Position numbers and translations under genes: made by a program | NCBI RefSeq assembly: GCF_027625935.1 | Contig: NZ_CP115300.1 | Location: forward strand, 2,046,001 to 2,110,000 | Source of the DNA: Streptomyces camelliae | GTDB lineage: Bacteria > Actinomycetota > Actinomycetes > Streptomycetales > Streptomycetaceae | Direction of reading: 5' to 3' | Length of the DNA stretch: 64,000 nt | In this document: one piece after another, positions 26,569-35,015 of the stretch | How the letters are laid out: each line of letters starts with the position of its first letter | Numbering within the stretch: the stretch's first letter is position 1 | Notes under the pieces: generated by a model | Told to the model about the DNA's origin: nothing | Seen by the model: the letters and a program-made list of their open reading frames with translations, nothing else | Database searches by the model: none

Positions 26569-27825
26569 TCAGCCCCTCGCCCCGACCACCCGCACACCCG
26601 TATCCCCTTCAGCCGGCCACCCCGCCCACCCCGCCAGGGCCTGGCGGACGGTGTCGGCGACGGCGGTCATGCCCGTGTCGTCGAAGTGCAGGTGGTCGCC
26701 GGGGTCGTAGGCGGGAAGGATGCGGGTCGGGTCGGCGGGGTCGCGCACGGCGGCGTCGGCGTCGGCGACCGCGTCGAACGCGCCGCCGGTGCGGATGAAC
26801 GCGTTCACCTGCTGCCGTACCGCCTCGCGGGTGTCCGTGTAGGCGGTGTAACCACGGAACGGGGTGAGGGTGACGCCGACGACCGCCACGCCCCTGGCGT
26901 GGGCGCGGGCGACGAGCGTGCGGTAGGCGTCGGCGTACGCGGTGGCGTCGTCGGCCGTGGGGGTGCCCTTGATGTCGTTGATGCCCTCCAGGACCACCAG
27001 GACCCGTACGCCCGCCCGGTCCAGGGCGTCGGTGTCGAGGCGGGTGAGGCCGCTCGGCCCGGCGCCGGCGCGCAGCAGGCGGTTTCCGGAGATCCCCGCG
27101 TTGAGGACGCCGAACCGGTCCGCGCGCAGATACGCGGCGAGCCGGTCGGGCCAGCGGCGGTTGGTGTCGGGGGTGGAACCGTTGCCGTCGGTGAGGGAGT
27201 CGCCGAACGCCACGACGCTGCCGGCGCCGTCACCGAGGACGTCGACGCCGGTGACGTAGTACCAGCGGTTGACGGTGGCCGTGTAGGCGGTGCCGTCCTC
27301 GTCGCCGGCCCGGCCCGCGCCGGACGGGGCGACATAGCTGGTCTGCAGGGCCACCTGGTGCGAGGTCGCGGGGCCGTTGTCGTCCGGCGTGTACACGGTG
27401 ACGAGCAGATCGGCGGCGGCCGGCACGCGCAGCGGCACCGGGTCGGTGACCGTGTCCTGGCCCGCCGGGACGGTGACGGCGGGGCCGCCCTGGAAGGTGG
27501 TGGTGTGCACGGTGCCGGGCAGGGCGTCCGGGCCGGCGGCCCCGCGCAGCGCGACGGTGACCGCGCCGAGGCGCAGCGGTGCGGTGCCGAGCCGGTTGCT
27601 GAGCCGCACGCGCACGGCGTCGCCGCCGATGCTGAGGTGGACCACGTTGCGGATGGCGGCGCCGGGCCGGGCGGCGACGGCGCCCGACGGCGCGGCTTCC
27701 CAACTCCCGGTCCAGGCAGGCGGATCCGAGACCGGCCACGGTTCCGACCGGGCGACGGCGGACGCCGTCAGGCCGGGCAGCATCGCCGGCAGCAGCACCG
27801 CGAGAATCCGTCCGACCTTGGCCAT
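26569..27825 (-). CDS. Secreted SGNH/GDSL hydrolase
   Basis: 418 residues from ATG 27825. A signal peptide (MAKVGRILAVLLPAMLPGLTASAVA) directs export. After an N-terminal beta-rich region (about 35-200), the SGNH domain shows block I VVAFGDSLTDGNG with the nucleophile Ser, block III EGINDIKG with the oxyanion Asn, and a C-terminal DHLHFDDTG carrying the Asp-x-x-His pair. Such enzymes cleave ester bonds in lipids or acetylated polysaccharides; the substrate is unknown. It lies downstream of the broken ogt gene on the same strand. Confidence 0.87.
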   Translation of the reverse strand: MAKVGRILAVLLPAMLPGLTASAVARSEPWPVSDPPAWTGSWEAAPSGAVAARPGAAIRNVVHLSIGGDAVRVRLSNRLGTAPLRLGAVTVALRGAAGPDALPGTVHTTTFQGGPAVTVPAGQDTVTDPVPLRVPAAADLLVTVYTPDDNGPATSHQVALQTSYVAPSGAGRAGDEDGTAYTATVNRWYYVTGVDVLGDGAGSVVAFGDSLTDGNGSTPDTNRRWPDRLAAYLRADRFGVLNAGISGNRLLRAGAGPSGLTRLDTDALDRAGVRVLVVLEGINDIKGTPTADDATAYADAYRTLVARAHARGVAVVGVTLTPFRGYTAYTDTREAVRQQVNAFIRTGGAFDAVADADAAVRDPADPTRILPAYDPGDHLHFDDTGMTAVADTVRQALAGWAGWPAEGDTGVRVVGARG

Positions 27826-28000
27826 GTGTCCGCCCGCCCTTCCCCGTGGCTCGTCGGAGGCGACCGTGCCACACGGCCGGGCCGCACCGGCGCAGCGTCG
27901 ACGGTGGTCCACCCGCTCGGCGTAACAGGGACGGGGTCCGTGGCCGGCGCCCGGACACGGCACACCCCACCCCCCGCATCCGGACTCGCCCCGGCCCCGC

Positions 28001-28472
28001 CCAGCCGTCGACCGCACCCTCCAGAGTCAGCAGCCGGACCTTGCGCTCGACTCCGCCCGCGTACCCGGTCATCGAGCCGTCGGCGCCGATCGCCCGGTGG
28101 CAAGGGCGCACGATCAGCAGGGGGTTGGCGCCGATCGCCCCGCCAACGGCGCGAACGGCCGCGCGGGAGGCGCCGATACGCGCGGCGATCTCGCCGCAGG
28201 TGACGGTGGTGCCGTACGGCACCTCGTCCAGCGCGTCCCACACCCTCCCCCAAGCTCTCGGCTTCGCTCAAGCAGGGAGTACCCCCACCGGAACTACGTC
28301 CCCGTGCGGGGCCAACGGCAGCCGGAAATAGGTGAGTTCACCGGCGAAGTACGCGGCGAGCTGATCACGGGCGGCGCGGAACGGCCCGGTGTCGCACCGC
28401 CGTCCCTCCTCGACACTCCGTCCGCCCTTCTCCGACCGGGGAGTCCAGCCGCGTCCAGTACATGCCCGTCAT
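28001..28472 (-). pseudogene. Broken methylated-DNA-protein cysteine methyltransferase (ogt-like)
   Basis: The remnant begins at ATG 28472 with MTGMYWTRLDSPVGE, a typical O6-methylguanine transferase start. The frame is then lost. A second frame carries PFRAARDQLAAYFAGELTYF, and a third carries VWDALDEVPYGTTVTCGEI through the PCHR active-site motif to VERKVRLLTLEGA. Between the second and third segments sits an inverted copy of the GGGGGTACCCCC element (28243-28287). The normal stop is also missing. The ATG overlaps the Ada/AlkA stop by one base, so the intact ancestor was in a coupled alkylation-repair operon. I infer loss of function. Confidence 0.82.
28243..28287 (-). repeat. GGGGGTACYCCC element inside the ogt remnant
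   Basis: Inverted relative to the copies at 17880-17963. The minus strand reads TGGGGGTACTCCC, then GCGAAGCCGAGAGC, then TTGGGGGAGGG. The element interrupts the coding sequence exactly between the N-terminal and active-site segments of ogt, showing that this family can insert or spread into genes. Confidence 0.78.
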
Positions 28473-29866
28473 CAGTTCAACTCCCCTGCGACGCACAGGT
28501 GTTGGACGGCGTACGACCGCCAGGGCCGCCAGGCGTCGGGTACGTCCGTGCCGGGCGGGGCGACGTCCGGATCGCCGAGGGCGCGCACGCGGACCGTGGC
28601 GACGGCGGCCGGGTCCATGCCGGGCAGGGCGAGCAGGGCCGCCTCGGCGTCGTCGCGGTCGGCGCCCGCGTCCAGCCGTACCGTGCCGTCGGCGAGGGCC
28701 GCGGCGAGCGCGCCCAGCGGTCCGGCGGGCTCGGCCTCGGCGAGCACGGCGGGCTCCGGGAAGAGATGGGTGAGGCCGCCGCAGGGGGCGTCGAGCGCCT
28801 TGCCGTACCGGTGGACCAGCGGCTCGGCGCCCGCGCTGCCCACCAGTGCGCGCACGGCGGGCTCCAGCGGGTCCACGGCGCCGGGCGAGCGCAGTCCGGG
28901 CCGGGCCGCGACCAGCGGGGCGAGCCGCGGGTCGGCGCCGAGCCGTTCGTCGACGGCGTACGGGTCGGCGTCGAGGTCGAACAGCCGCCGCAGCCGCTGC
29001 ACCGCGGTGGTCAGGTCCCGGGGGTCGGTGAGGCGCAGCCGCGCGTCGAGCCAGCCGCCCGGATGGGTACCGGTGCCGGTGCGCGGCGCCCGGGTGCGCT
29101 CCTCGACCGCGACGATCCCGGTGCCGTACGGCAGCCGCAGGGTGCGCCGGTAGGTACGGCCGCCCCGCGGGCCGGACACCTCCTCGACGCCGGTCACCGC
29201 CTCCCTCGCCAGCTGGTCGAAGACGGCGGCGGCCTGGTACGGGCCACGGTGGGCGAGGCGCAGCGGGATGCCGGCGCCCGGGGTGGCCCGGCGGGCGCCG
29301 CGGCCCCGGGGGGCCGCGGCGCGTACCTCGGTCGGTGTCGCGGCGTAGATCTCCCGCACGGTGTCGTTGAACTGCCGCACGCTGGCGAAACCGGAGGCGA
29401 ACGCGATCTCGGTGACCGGCAGGTCGGTGGTCTGCAGCAGCACGCGCGCGGTGTGCGCCCGCTGGGCCCGGGCGAGCGCCACGGGCCCGGCGCCGAGCTC
29501 GGCGGTCAGCTGCCGCTGCACCTGCCGGGCGCTGTAGCCGAGCCGGGCGGCGAGCCCCGAGACACCCTCGCGGTCCACGACCCCGTCGGCGATCAGCCGC
29601 ATGGCCCGGCCGACGACGTCCGCGCGCACGTTCCACTCCGCCGACCCCGGCACCGCGTCCGGCCGGCACCGCCGGCAGGCCCGGAACCCGGCCCCCTGAG
29701 CGGCGGCGGCCGTCGCGAAGAACCGCACGTTGTGCCGCTTCGGCGTCACCGCCGGGCAGCTCGGCCGGCAGTAGATCCCGGTGGTCTCGACGGCGAAGAA
29801 GAACGCCCCGTCGAACCGCCCGTCCCGACTGCGCACGGCCTCGTACCTGCTGTCTTCGTCCCTCAC
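28472..29866 (-). CDS. Ada/AlkA fusion: methyl-phosphotriester domain, AraC HTH and 3-methyladenine glycosylase-like domain
   Basis: 464 residues from GTG 29866. Residues 1-80 are the Ada zinc/methyl-acceptor domain (FFFAVETTGIYCRPSCPA, then ACRRCRPD, the four-Cys set). Residues 85-190 are an AraC-type HTH (GLAARLGYSARQVQRQLTAELG; TEIAFASGFASVRQFNDTVREIY). The rest is AlkA_N plus the HhH-GPD region. Near the end the helix-hairpin-helix reads ALPGMDPAAVATVRVRALGDPDV, and the region that should follow with the catalytic-Asp helix looks shortened before WRPWRSYAVQHL. The adaptive-response sensor half seems intact; the glycosylase half may be impaired. Confidence 0.85.
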   Translation of the reverse strand: MRDEDSRYEAVRSRDGRFDGAFFFAVETTGIYCRPSCPAVTPKRHNVRFFATAAAAQGAGFRACRRCRPDAVPGSAEWNVRADVVGRAMRLIADGVVDREGVSGLAARLGYSARQVQRQLTAELGAGPVALARAQRAHTARVLLQTTDLPVTEIAFASGFASVRQFNDTVREIYAATPTEVRAAAPRGRGARRATPGAGIPLRLAHRGPYQAAAVFDQLAREAVTGVEEVSGPRGGRTYRRTLRLPYGTGIVAVEERTRAPRTGTGTHPGGWLDARLRLTDPRDLTTAVQRLRRLFDLDADPYAVDERLGADPRLAPLVAARPGLRSPGAVDPLEPAVRALVGSAGAEPLVHRYGKALDAPCGGLTHLFPEPAVLAEAEPAGPLGALAAALADGTVRLDAGADRDDAEAALLALPGMDPAAVATVRVRALGDPDVAPPGTDVPDAWRPWRSYAVQHLCVAGELN

Positions 29867-29951
29867 AGGTTCCAGTGTCGGACAGCGCAGGGGGAACGGC
29901 TGGCGGAAATCGGACGTGGCGTTCACCGGTGCCCCGAAGGGGCGCGGGGCA

Positions 29952-31079
29952 CTACTGGAACCGCCCCCGCTTGATCTCCATCGCCGCCCTCCCCTCCGCG
30001 CCCTTCCGCTTCCAGTCCCGCCGAAGCTCCGCACGGACCCGCGCATCGGTCTTGGCGACGATCCACTGGTTCTCCCGCATGAGCTTGCGGTAGCTCTCCA
30101 GCCGCCGCTCGGACAGCTCCCCGCTCTCCACGGCGGAGCGCACCGCGCAGCCCGGCTCGGTCTCATGGGCGCAGTCGTGGAAGCGGCACCGCTCGGCCAG
30201 TTCCTCGATCTCGGTGAAGACCTGCCCGACCCCGCTCCCGGCGTCGAACAGCCCGACCCCCCGAAGTCCGGGCGTGTCGATGAGGACCCCGCCGGCCGGC
30301 AGGGCGAGCAGATTGCGGGTGGTCGTGGTGTGCCGGCCCTTGCCGTCGACGTCCCGCGCGGCCCGTACGTCCATGACGTCCTCGCCGACGAGGGCGTTGG
30401 CCAGCGTGGACTTGCCCGCGCCGGACTGGCCGAGCAGCACGGAGGTACCGGAGCCGACGAGCGCGACGAGGACGTCCAGCCCCTCGCCGTGCAGGGCGCT
30501 GACGGTGAGCACGGGCACGCCGGGCGCGCTCGTCTCGACGTCGTGGACGAGGTGGGCGAGGGTGACCGGGTCGGGCACGAGGTCGGCCTTGGTGAGGACG
30601 ACGACGGGCTGGGCGCCGGACTCCCAGGCGAGCGCGAGGAAGCGTTCGACGCGCCCGAGGTCGAGTTCGACGGCGAGGGAGAGGGCGATGACGGCGTGGT
30701 CGACGTTGGCGGCGAGGATCTGTCCCTCGGACCGCTTGGAGGAGGTGGAGCGCACGAAGGAGGTGCGTCGCGGCAGATACGCGCGGACGTAGCGGGGGTT
30801 GCCGCCGGGCTCGACGGCCACCCAGTCGCCGGTGCACACGACCCGCAGGGGGTCGTGCGGTGTGACGAAGGCGGTGTCCGCGCGGACGACTCCGCCGGCG
30901 GTGACGACATCGCACTGGCCGCGGTCGACCCGTACGACACGGCCGGGCAGGAGACCCTGCTCGGCATGGGGGGCGAACTCGGCCTCCCAGTCCGCATCCC
31001 AGCCGTACGGCACGAGCGGATGCGAGGAAGACGAGGACGAACCCACGAGAGAGGAGAAAGACAAGGGGTGACCCTTCAC
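29952..31079 (-). CDS. rsgA: Ribosome small-subunit-dependent GTPase A
   Basis: 375 residues from GTG 31079. The circularly permuted G-motif order is plain: G4 VLTKAD near 163, then G1 GQSGAGKST near 215 and G3 DTPG near 265. An N-terminal OB-fold (GRVVRVDRGQCDVV) and a C-terminal zinc motif (C-x7-H-x-C pattern in RCRFHDCAHETEPGCAV) complete the family layout. RsgA helps release late assembly factors from the 30S subunit. The N-terminus has a Ser-rich stretch. A possible 23-residue upstream ORF lies 47 bases before the start. Confidence 0.93.
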   Translation of the reverse strand: MKGHPLSFSSLVGSSSSSSHPLVPYGWDADWEAEFAPHAEQGLLPGRVVRVDRGQCDVVTAGGVVRADTAFVTPHDPLRVVCTGDWVAVEPGGNPRYVRAYLPRRTSFVRSTSSKRSEGQILAANVDHAVIALSLAVELDLGRVERFLALAWESGAQPVVVLTKADLVPDPVTLAHLVHDVETSAPGVPVLTVSALHGEGLDVLVALVGSGTSVLLGQSGAGKSTLANALVGEDVMDVRAARDVDGKGRHTTTTRNLLALPAGGVLIDTPGLRGVGLFDAGSGVGQVFTEIEELAERCRFHDCAHETEPGCAVRSAVESGELSERRLESYRKLMRENQWIVAKTDARVRAELRRDWKRKGAEGRAAMEIKRGRFQ

Positions 31080-31125
31080 AAGGGTGGCCCCGGCACCGCG
31101 CTCACTGGCGCGGGAGAAGAGTGAG

Positions 31126-31175
31126 GTCAGCCGGAGACCACGGAGGTGGAATGGATGAACTTCCGGATGCGGGCA
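31126..31175. repeat. Left copy of a diverged direct repeat flanking the SpoIIE gene
   Basis: CCGGAGACCACGGAGGTGGA and the following 15 bases (31131-31165) match 33690-33724 with two differences over 35 bases. The similarity continues weakly on both sides. The copies bracket about 2.5 kb holding one gene. Confidence 0.75.
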
Positions 31176-31198
31176 GCGCCCGTCTCAACGACAGCCAT
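31127..31198 (-). CDS. Possible 23-residue leader/small ORF upstream of rsgA
   Basis: ATG at 31198 preceded by GGGAGGTGTGACC, a strong ribosome site, encodes MAVVETGAARIRKFIHSTSV followed by VSG and TGA. It precedes rsgA in the same direction. A diverged copy of its 3' half, encoding RKFIHSTSAVSG, lies on the same strand at 33685-33740. The duplication suggests either a conserved small protein or an insertion target. No known family is recognised. Confidence 0.45.
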   Translation of the reverse strand: MAVVETGAARIRKFIHSTSVVSG

Positions 31199-31414
31199 CG
31201 GTCACACCTCCCGTTCTCCACACGACTGACCGCGGCAGCCGACGGCCACCGCGAGGAGCAGGTCCCACCCTAGAGGGGCTCGCTCTGCGGCACCACGGAA
31301 TTTCCCCCGCGAGGGCGAGCCGTCGGGCACCCCCGGTCATGAAGCGCCGCTGTGACCGGCTCGGCCACGGCCTGGAAACAGCGAAGACATGTGTCAGAGT
31401 GGAGGGGCGAGACG

Positions 31415-33628
31415 ATGTCGTCCGGGGACGGAGGAGACAGGAGAGGGCGGCCTGTCATGTCCATATATTTCGATCCCCACAGTTCGGCCATGGCCCGCTC
31501 CGTCCCCGTCGACCGGCGGAGCGAGGAGTACACGGACCTCTTCGGGCAGGCCCCGGTGATCTTCGCTGCGCTCAGTGGCCCGAACCACCTGCTGGAAGCA
31601 GCGAACTCGGCATTTTTCGAGGCCTTGGGGTGCGACCGCGGGCGCGTCGGCGAGCCGGTCGGAGAGGTGATTCCGGAATTGGCTCCGCAGGGCGTCCTCG
31701 ACCGGCTCGACGAGGTCTACCGCACCGGCCTCGCATACCAGGCCCGGGACGGGCGGCTGATGCTGGGCGAGCCGGGCAGGCAGCGGGAGGGGTTCTTCGA
31801 CTTCACCTACGAGCCCCGTCGGGACGAGGCCGGCCGCATCGACGGGGTCGTGGTGATCGCGGTCGAGACCACCGCGTACCACGACGCGCATCTCCTGGCC
31901 TCGGAGCAGCGCGTGTTGCTGGAGCAGATCGCACGCGACGCCCCTCTCGCCGAGATCCTGGACGGCATGGCCACGGCGATCGAGGAGTTCTCCCCGGACA
32001 TGATCGTCTCGGTGCTGCTCGTCGATCCCGACGGACAGCGCCTGCGGCACGGCACCGCACCCCGCCTGCCCGGCTTCTACAACGAGGCGATCGACGGGAC
32101 ACCCATCGCCGATGGTGCCGGCTCGTGCGGCACGGCCGCCTTCCGGCACGAACCGGTGATCGTCACGGACATCGCCACCGATCCCCTGTGGAAGGACTAC
32201 CGCGACCTGGCCCTGCGGGCCGGGGTCGCGGCGTGCTGGTCCACGCCGATCCAGGACGCGGACGGCCGCCTGCTGGGCACCTTCGCGATGTACCACCGCA
32301 CCCCGAAGGCTCCCGCGGACAGGGATGTGACGCTCAGCGTTGCGTTCGCGCGCATAGCCGCGCTGGCCATCGAACGCCACCGTGCGGTGGAGGCGAGGCG
32401 CGTCGCCCAGGAGCGTGAGACGGCGGTCCGTGAGGATCTGGCCTTCCTGCTGGAAGCGAGCACCGCCATCACGAGCGAGACACACTATGCGGAGAGCCTG
32501 CAGTGCCTGGCCAGGCTGACCGTTCCGGCCCTGGCCCCGCTGTGTGCCGTCCATGTGGTCGAGCGCGGCCGGACCCGCCGCATCGCCGTCGCCGCCTCGA
32601 CCCGGGAGGGGGAACAGCTCCTCTCCTCCCCCGCGCTGTGCGACGACGTGGACGCCGCCGTCGCCCGCGTGCTGGCCTCCGGCGCCATCGAGACGGCCCA
32701 CACGGGCAGCCCCTGCGCGCAGTTCGGCGTCACGGGTTACGTGTGCGTGCCGCTGGCCACCCGGGGCCGTACCTTCGGCACGCTGACTCTCCTGGCCACC
32801 TCCCTGACTCTGGACGGCCACACGATCGCCCTGGCCCAGGAGCTGGCCCGCCGGGCCGCTTCGAGTGCCGACAACGCCCACCAGTTCACCGACCGCGTCC
32901 GGCTGGCCCACGATCTGCAGGCAGGCCTGCTGCCTCCCGAGTTGCCCAGGATTCCCGGCGCGACCTTGGCCGCCTCGTACCGTCCGGCCGGTGAAGGACT
33001 CGACGTCGGCGGTGACTTCTACGATGTCTTCCCACTGTCCGGCGACCGCTGGGCGTTCATGATCGGCGATGTGTCGGGGCGCGGCGCGCTGGCGGCCACC
33101 ACCACCGCAATGGTCCGCCACACCGCACGCGCCGCCGCCCGCCTCCTGAACAACCCGGCGGCAGTGGTCGCCGCCATCAACGACGCGTTGACGGCAGGCA
33201 CCGTCGAAGAGGACCAGTTCGTGTCACTCGTTTACGGCGAACTGCGGCACTCCGCGTCCCACCTCGCGCTCAACGTGATTCGAGCAGGCCACGTACCGCC
33301 CCTCGTGCGCCGAGCCGACGGCACGGTCGAAGAACTCACGCAACCGGGACTCCTGTTGGGCATCCGTCCCGACCCCGGCTTCTGCCCGTGCGACATCGAC
33401 CTGCGTCCCGGCGACAGTCTGGTCCTGGTCACCGACGGCATCACCGAGGCTCGTTCCGCCGAGGGCGAATTCTTCGGCGAGGACCGCTTGGCCGACGCGC
33501 TCGTCGCCGACCGGACCGTGACGCCCACCGCCGCCACCCTCATCGAGTCGCTCACCGCCGCAGTCACCACGTTCGCAGGCAATGCCGCCCTCGACGACCG
33601 GGCCGCACTGGTTGTCACCGCCACCTGA
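31415..33628 (+). CDS. PAS/GAF/GAF-SpoIIE protein serine phosphatase
   Basis: 737 residues from ATG 31415 (GGAGGGG eight bases upstream). The N-terminal PAS-like region covers about 20-145 (LFGQAPVIFAALSGPNHLLEAANSAFFEALG). The first GAF domain covers about 155-325, a second about 345-490. The SpoIIE PP2C domain from about 505 to the end has VGGDFYDVFPLSGDRWAFMIGDVSGRG (metal Asp residues), NVIRAGHVPPLVRRADG, LVLVTDGITEAR and LDDRAALVV. Such proteins dephosphorylate anti-sigma-factor antagonists. GC and codon bias are slightly lower than in neighbours, and the gene lies between direct repeats, suggesting transfer. No anti-sigma gene is adjacent. Confidence 0.9.
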   Translation: MSSGDGGDRRGRPVMSIYFDPHSSAMARSVPVDRRSEEYTDLFGQAPVIFAALSGPNHLLEAANSAFFEALGCDRGRVGEPVGEVIPELAPQGVLDRLDEVYRTGLAYQARDGRLMLGEPGRQREGFFDFTYEPRRDEAGRIDGVVVIAVETTAYHDAHLLASEQRVLLEQIARDAPLAEILDGMATAIEEFSPDMIVSVLLVDPDGQRLRHGTAPRLPGFYNEAIDGTPIADGAGSCGTAAFRHEPVIVTDIATDPLWKDYRDLALRAGVAACWSTPIQDADGRLLGTFAMYHRTPKAPADRDVTLSVAFARIAALAIERHRAVEARRVAQERETAVREDLAFLLEASTAITSETHYAESLQCLARLTVPALAPLCAVHVVERGRTRRIAVAASTREGEQLLSSPALCDDVDAAVARVLASGAIETAHTGSPCAQFGVTGYVCVPLATRGRTFGTLTLLATSLTLDGHTIALAQELARRAASSADNAHQFTDRVRLAHDLQAGLLPPELPRIPGATLAASYRPAGEGLDVGGDFYDVFPLSGDRWAFMIGDVSGRGALAATTTAMVRHTARAAARLLNNPAAVVAAINDALTAGTVEEDQFVSLVYGELRHSASHLALNVIRAGHVPPLVRRADGTVEELTQPGLLLGIRPDPGFCPCDIDLRPGDSLVLVTDGITEARSAEGEFFGEDRLADALVADRTVTPTAATLIESLTAAVTTFAGNAALDDRAALVVTAT

Positions 33629-33684
33629 TGGTCACGATGGCGCAGCAGCCATTGCTGCGCTCACAGCGCGCGGCAGGCAGGAAG

Positions 33685-33738
33685 GCCGGCCGGAGACCGC
33701 GGAGGTGGAGTGGATGAACTTCCGCCCTGGATGCGCGC
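33685..33738. repeat. Right copy of the diverged direct repeat
   Basis: 33690-33724 matches 31131-31165 at 33 of 35 positions. A five-base insertion then precedes a further GATGCG match. On the minus strand it still reads RKFIHSTSAVSG but has lost the stop and start of the left copy. The rest of 33629-33976 holds no gene I can support. Confidence 0.75.
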
Positions 33739-33976
33739 ACACTCGGCCCACCGATTTTCCGACAGGGTCACAGGTACCGGGACCGCTGCCGCTGCCCGGC
33801 GTCGGCGCGCACAGCACGAGGGCCGGCTCCCGCTCGGCCTGCCGGCACCCGGCCGTCTGTGCCGCCGTACACAACTGCCGGCACGCGACCGGGGAACGGC
33901 GGCCGGCGAACCGGATGCGGACCGCGACGAGGTCCAGCCTGCCCACTGTGCTTTCCCCGCTCGGCGGCCCCAAGGA

Positions 33977-34120
33977 TCAGCGCTTCTTGGTCTTCTTCTT
34001 TTGCGGCGGGGTCCAGTCGCCTCGGTGCAACTGGCAACGGGAGTAGCCGATCATCGCCGGGTTCTGGCATCGTTTGCCGGTCTTGGTCTTGGTCGACCCG
34101 CACTTGACCTGCTTACCCAT
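33977..34120 (-). CDS. Small zinc-ribbon-like protein
   Basis: 47 residues from ATG 34120, preceded by AGGGGAGGACAC. The product has KCGSTKTKTGKRCQNPAMIG and SRCQLHRGD: the Cys-Cys...Cys-His pattern seen in short zinc-binding proteins common in actinomycete accessory regions and phages. The tail PPQKKKTKKR is very basic, so nucleic-acid contact is plausible. It sits between the SpoIIE gene and the restriction remnant in a low-GC stretch. Too short for a confident family. Confidence 0.6.
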   Translation of the reverse strand: MGKQVKCGSTKTKTGKRCQNPAMIGYSRCQLHRGDWTPPQKKKTKKR

Positions 34121-34289
34121 GTGTCCTCCCCTGTCCGGTCTAAGGTGGCCCCCTCGAAGCCATCGTCACCGGGCAGAGGAGCTCATCGCTCTACTTGCAG
34201 CCGCATTCGGCTGATTCACTCCCCTGCATGCCTGAATCATGACATTTGCATCACCGAGTTGATCACTGTGCGTACGTGGATCTCGTTGA

Positions 34290-34930
34290 TCACAGGTCGT
34301 CGGTGTCATCCGCTGTGTCGAGGCTGATCCCCGGATCCTCGGCGCTCGACTCGTCGTCCAGGATCGGCTTGCCCATCACGTCCGAGATGCTGCGGAGCAG
34401 CGCCGCTCTACGGGCGGCGAAGAATCCGTCGAAGTCGTCGATGGCCATGAGTTCCGGCTGGGCCAGGTGGGAGCGAATGCGTTCGGCGACGCTTTCGTGA
34501 GGGGTCTGCGCGGTCTTGACCAGACGACCCAGGTAGTCGGAGGGAGCTGCCCCTCCGATTATTCGGTTGGTGCGGGCGGTCAGCGGTGTCTTGTTGATGA
34601 TCGAGTTGTAGTCGACGGGGGCGTATCCGGCTTTCTCGCACCATGTCTTGGGGAAGATGTGGTGGATGTCGATGGACTCGTCGAAATACCAGGATCGCGG
34701 CAAGCGGTATCAGCTGTGTACCGTAAGGCAGGAACTTCGTATCGAAGAGAAACTGCTGGTGCAGGAACTTGGCCGCCGCCTTGAACCCGTCGATGACGGA
34801 CGGCGAGAAGCGTACGTAGTCCTCCAAGGCGAGGGCGAGCATGTCCTTGCGCTTGCACCCGATGCGCGGCAGTCGCTCCTCTTCCGTCCCGCGTTCGGCC
34901 TCGCGCCTGCGCCGTTCGGCCGTGGGTGAC
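34290..34930 (-). pseudogene. Remnant of a GmrSD/DUF262-type restriction protein
   Basis: Two frames together resemble the C-terminal half of DUF262/DUF1524 proteins. Upstream frame (about 34700-34930): LPRIGCKRKDMLALALEDYV and FLPYGTQLIPLAAIL. Downstream frame (34290-34703): SIDIHHIFPKTWCEKAGY, the HNH-like motif with the His-His pair, then NKTPLTARTNRIIGG and a helical tail to a TGA. The roughly 100 residues normally separating these parts are missing and the frames differ, so there is a deletion with frameshift. The N-terminal DUF262 NTPase-like domain is absent. Intact relatives restrict phage DNA carrying modified bases. Confidence 0.75.
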
Positions 34931-35015
34931 CCTTCGCAATGCGGCCGGTTCGACCGGGCCGTAGGCCGCGCCCGGCCGCGATTCCAGGACACGTCGGAGC
35001 ACATTCATGTGCCAC

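Noticed and set aside
31270..31533. Minus-strand frame of 87 codons overlapping the SpoIIE gene start
   Set aside because: Antisense to a well-supported gene with no recognisable domain.
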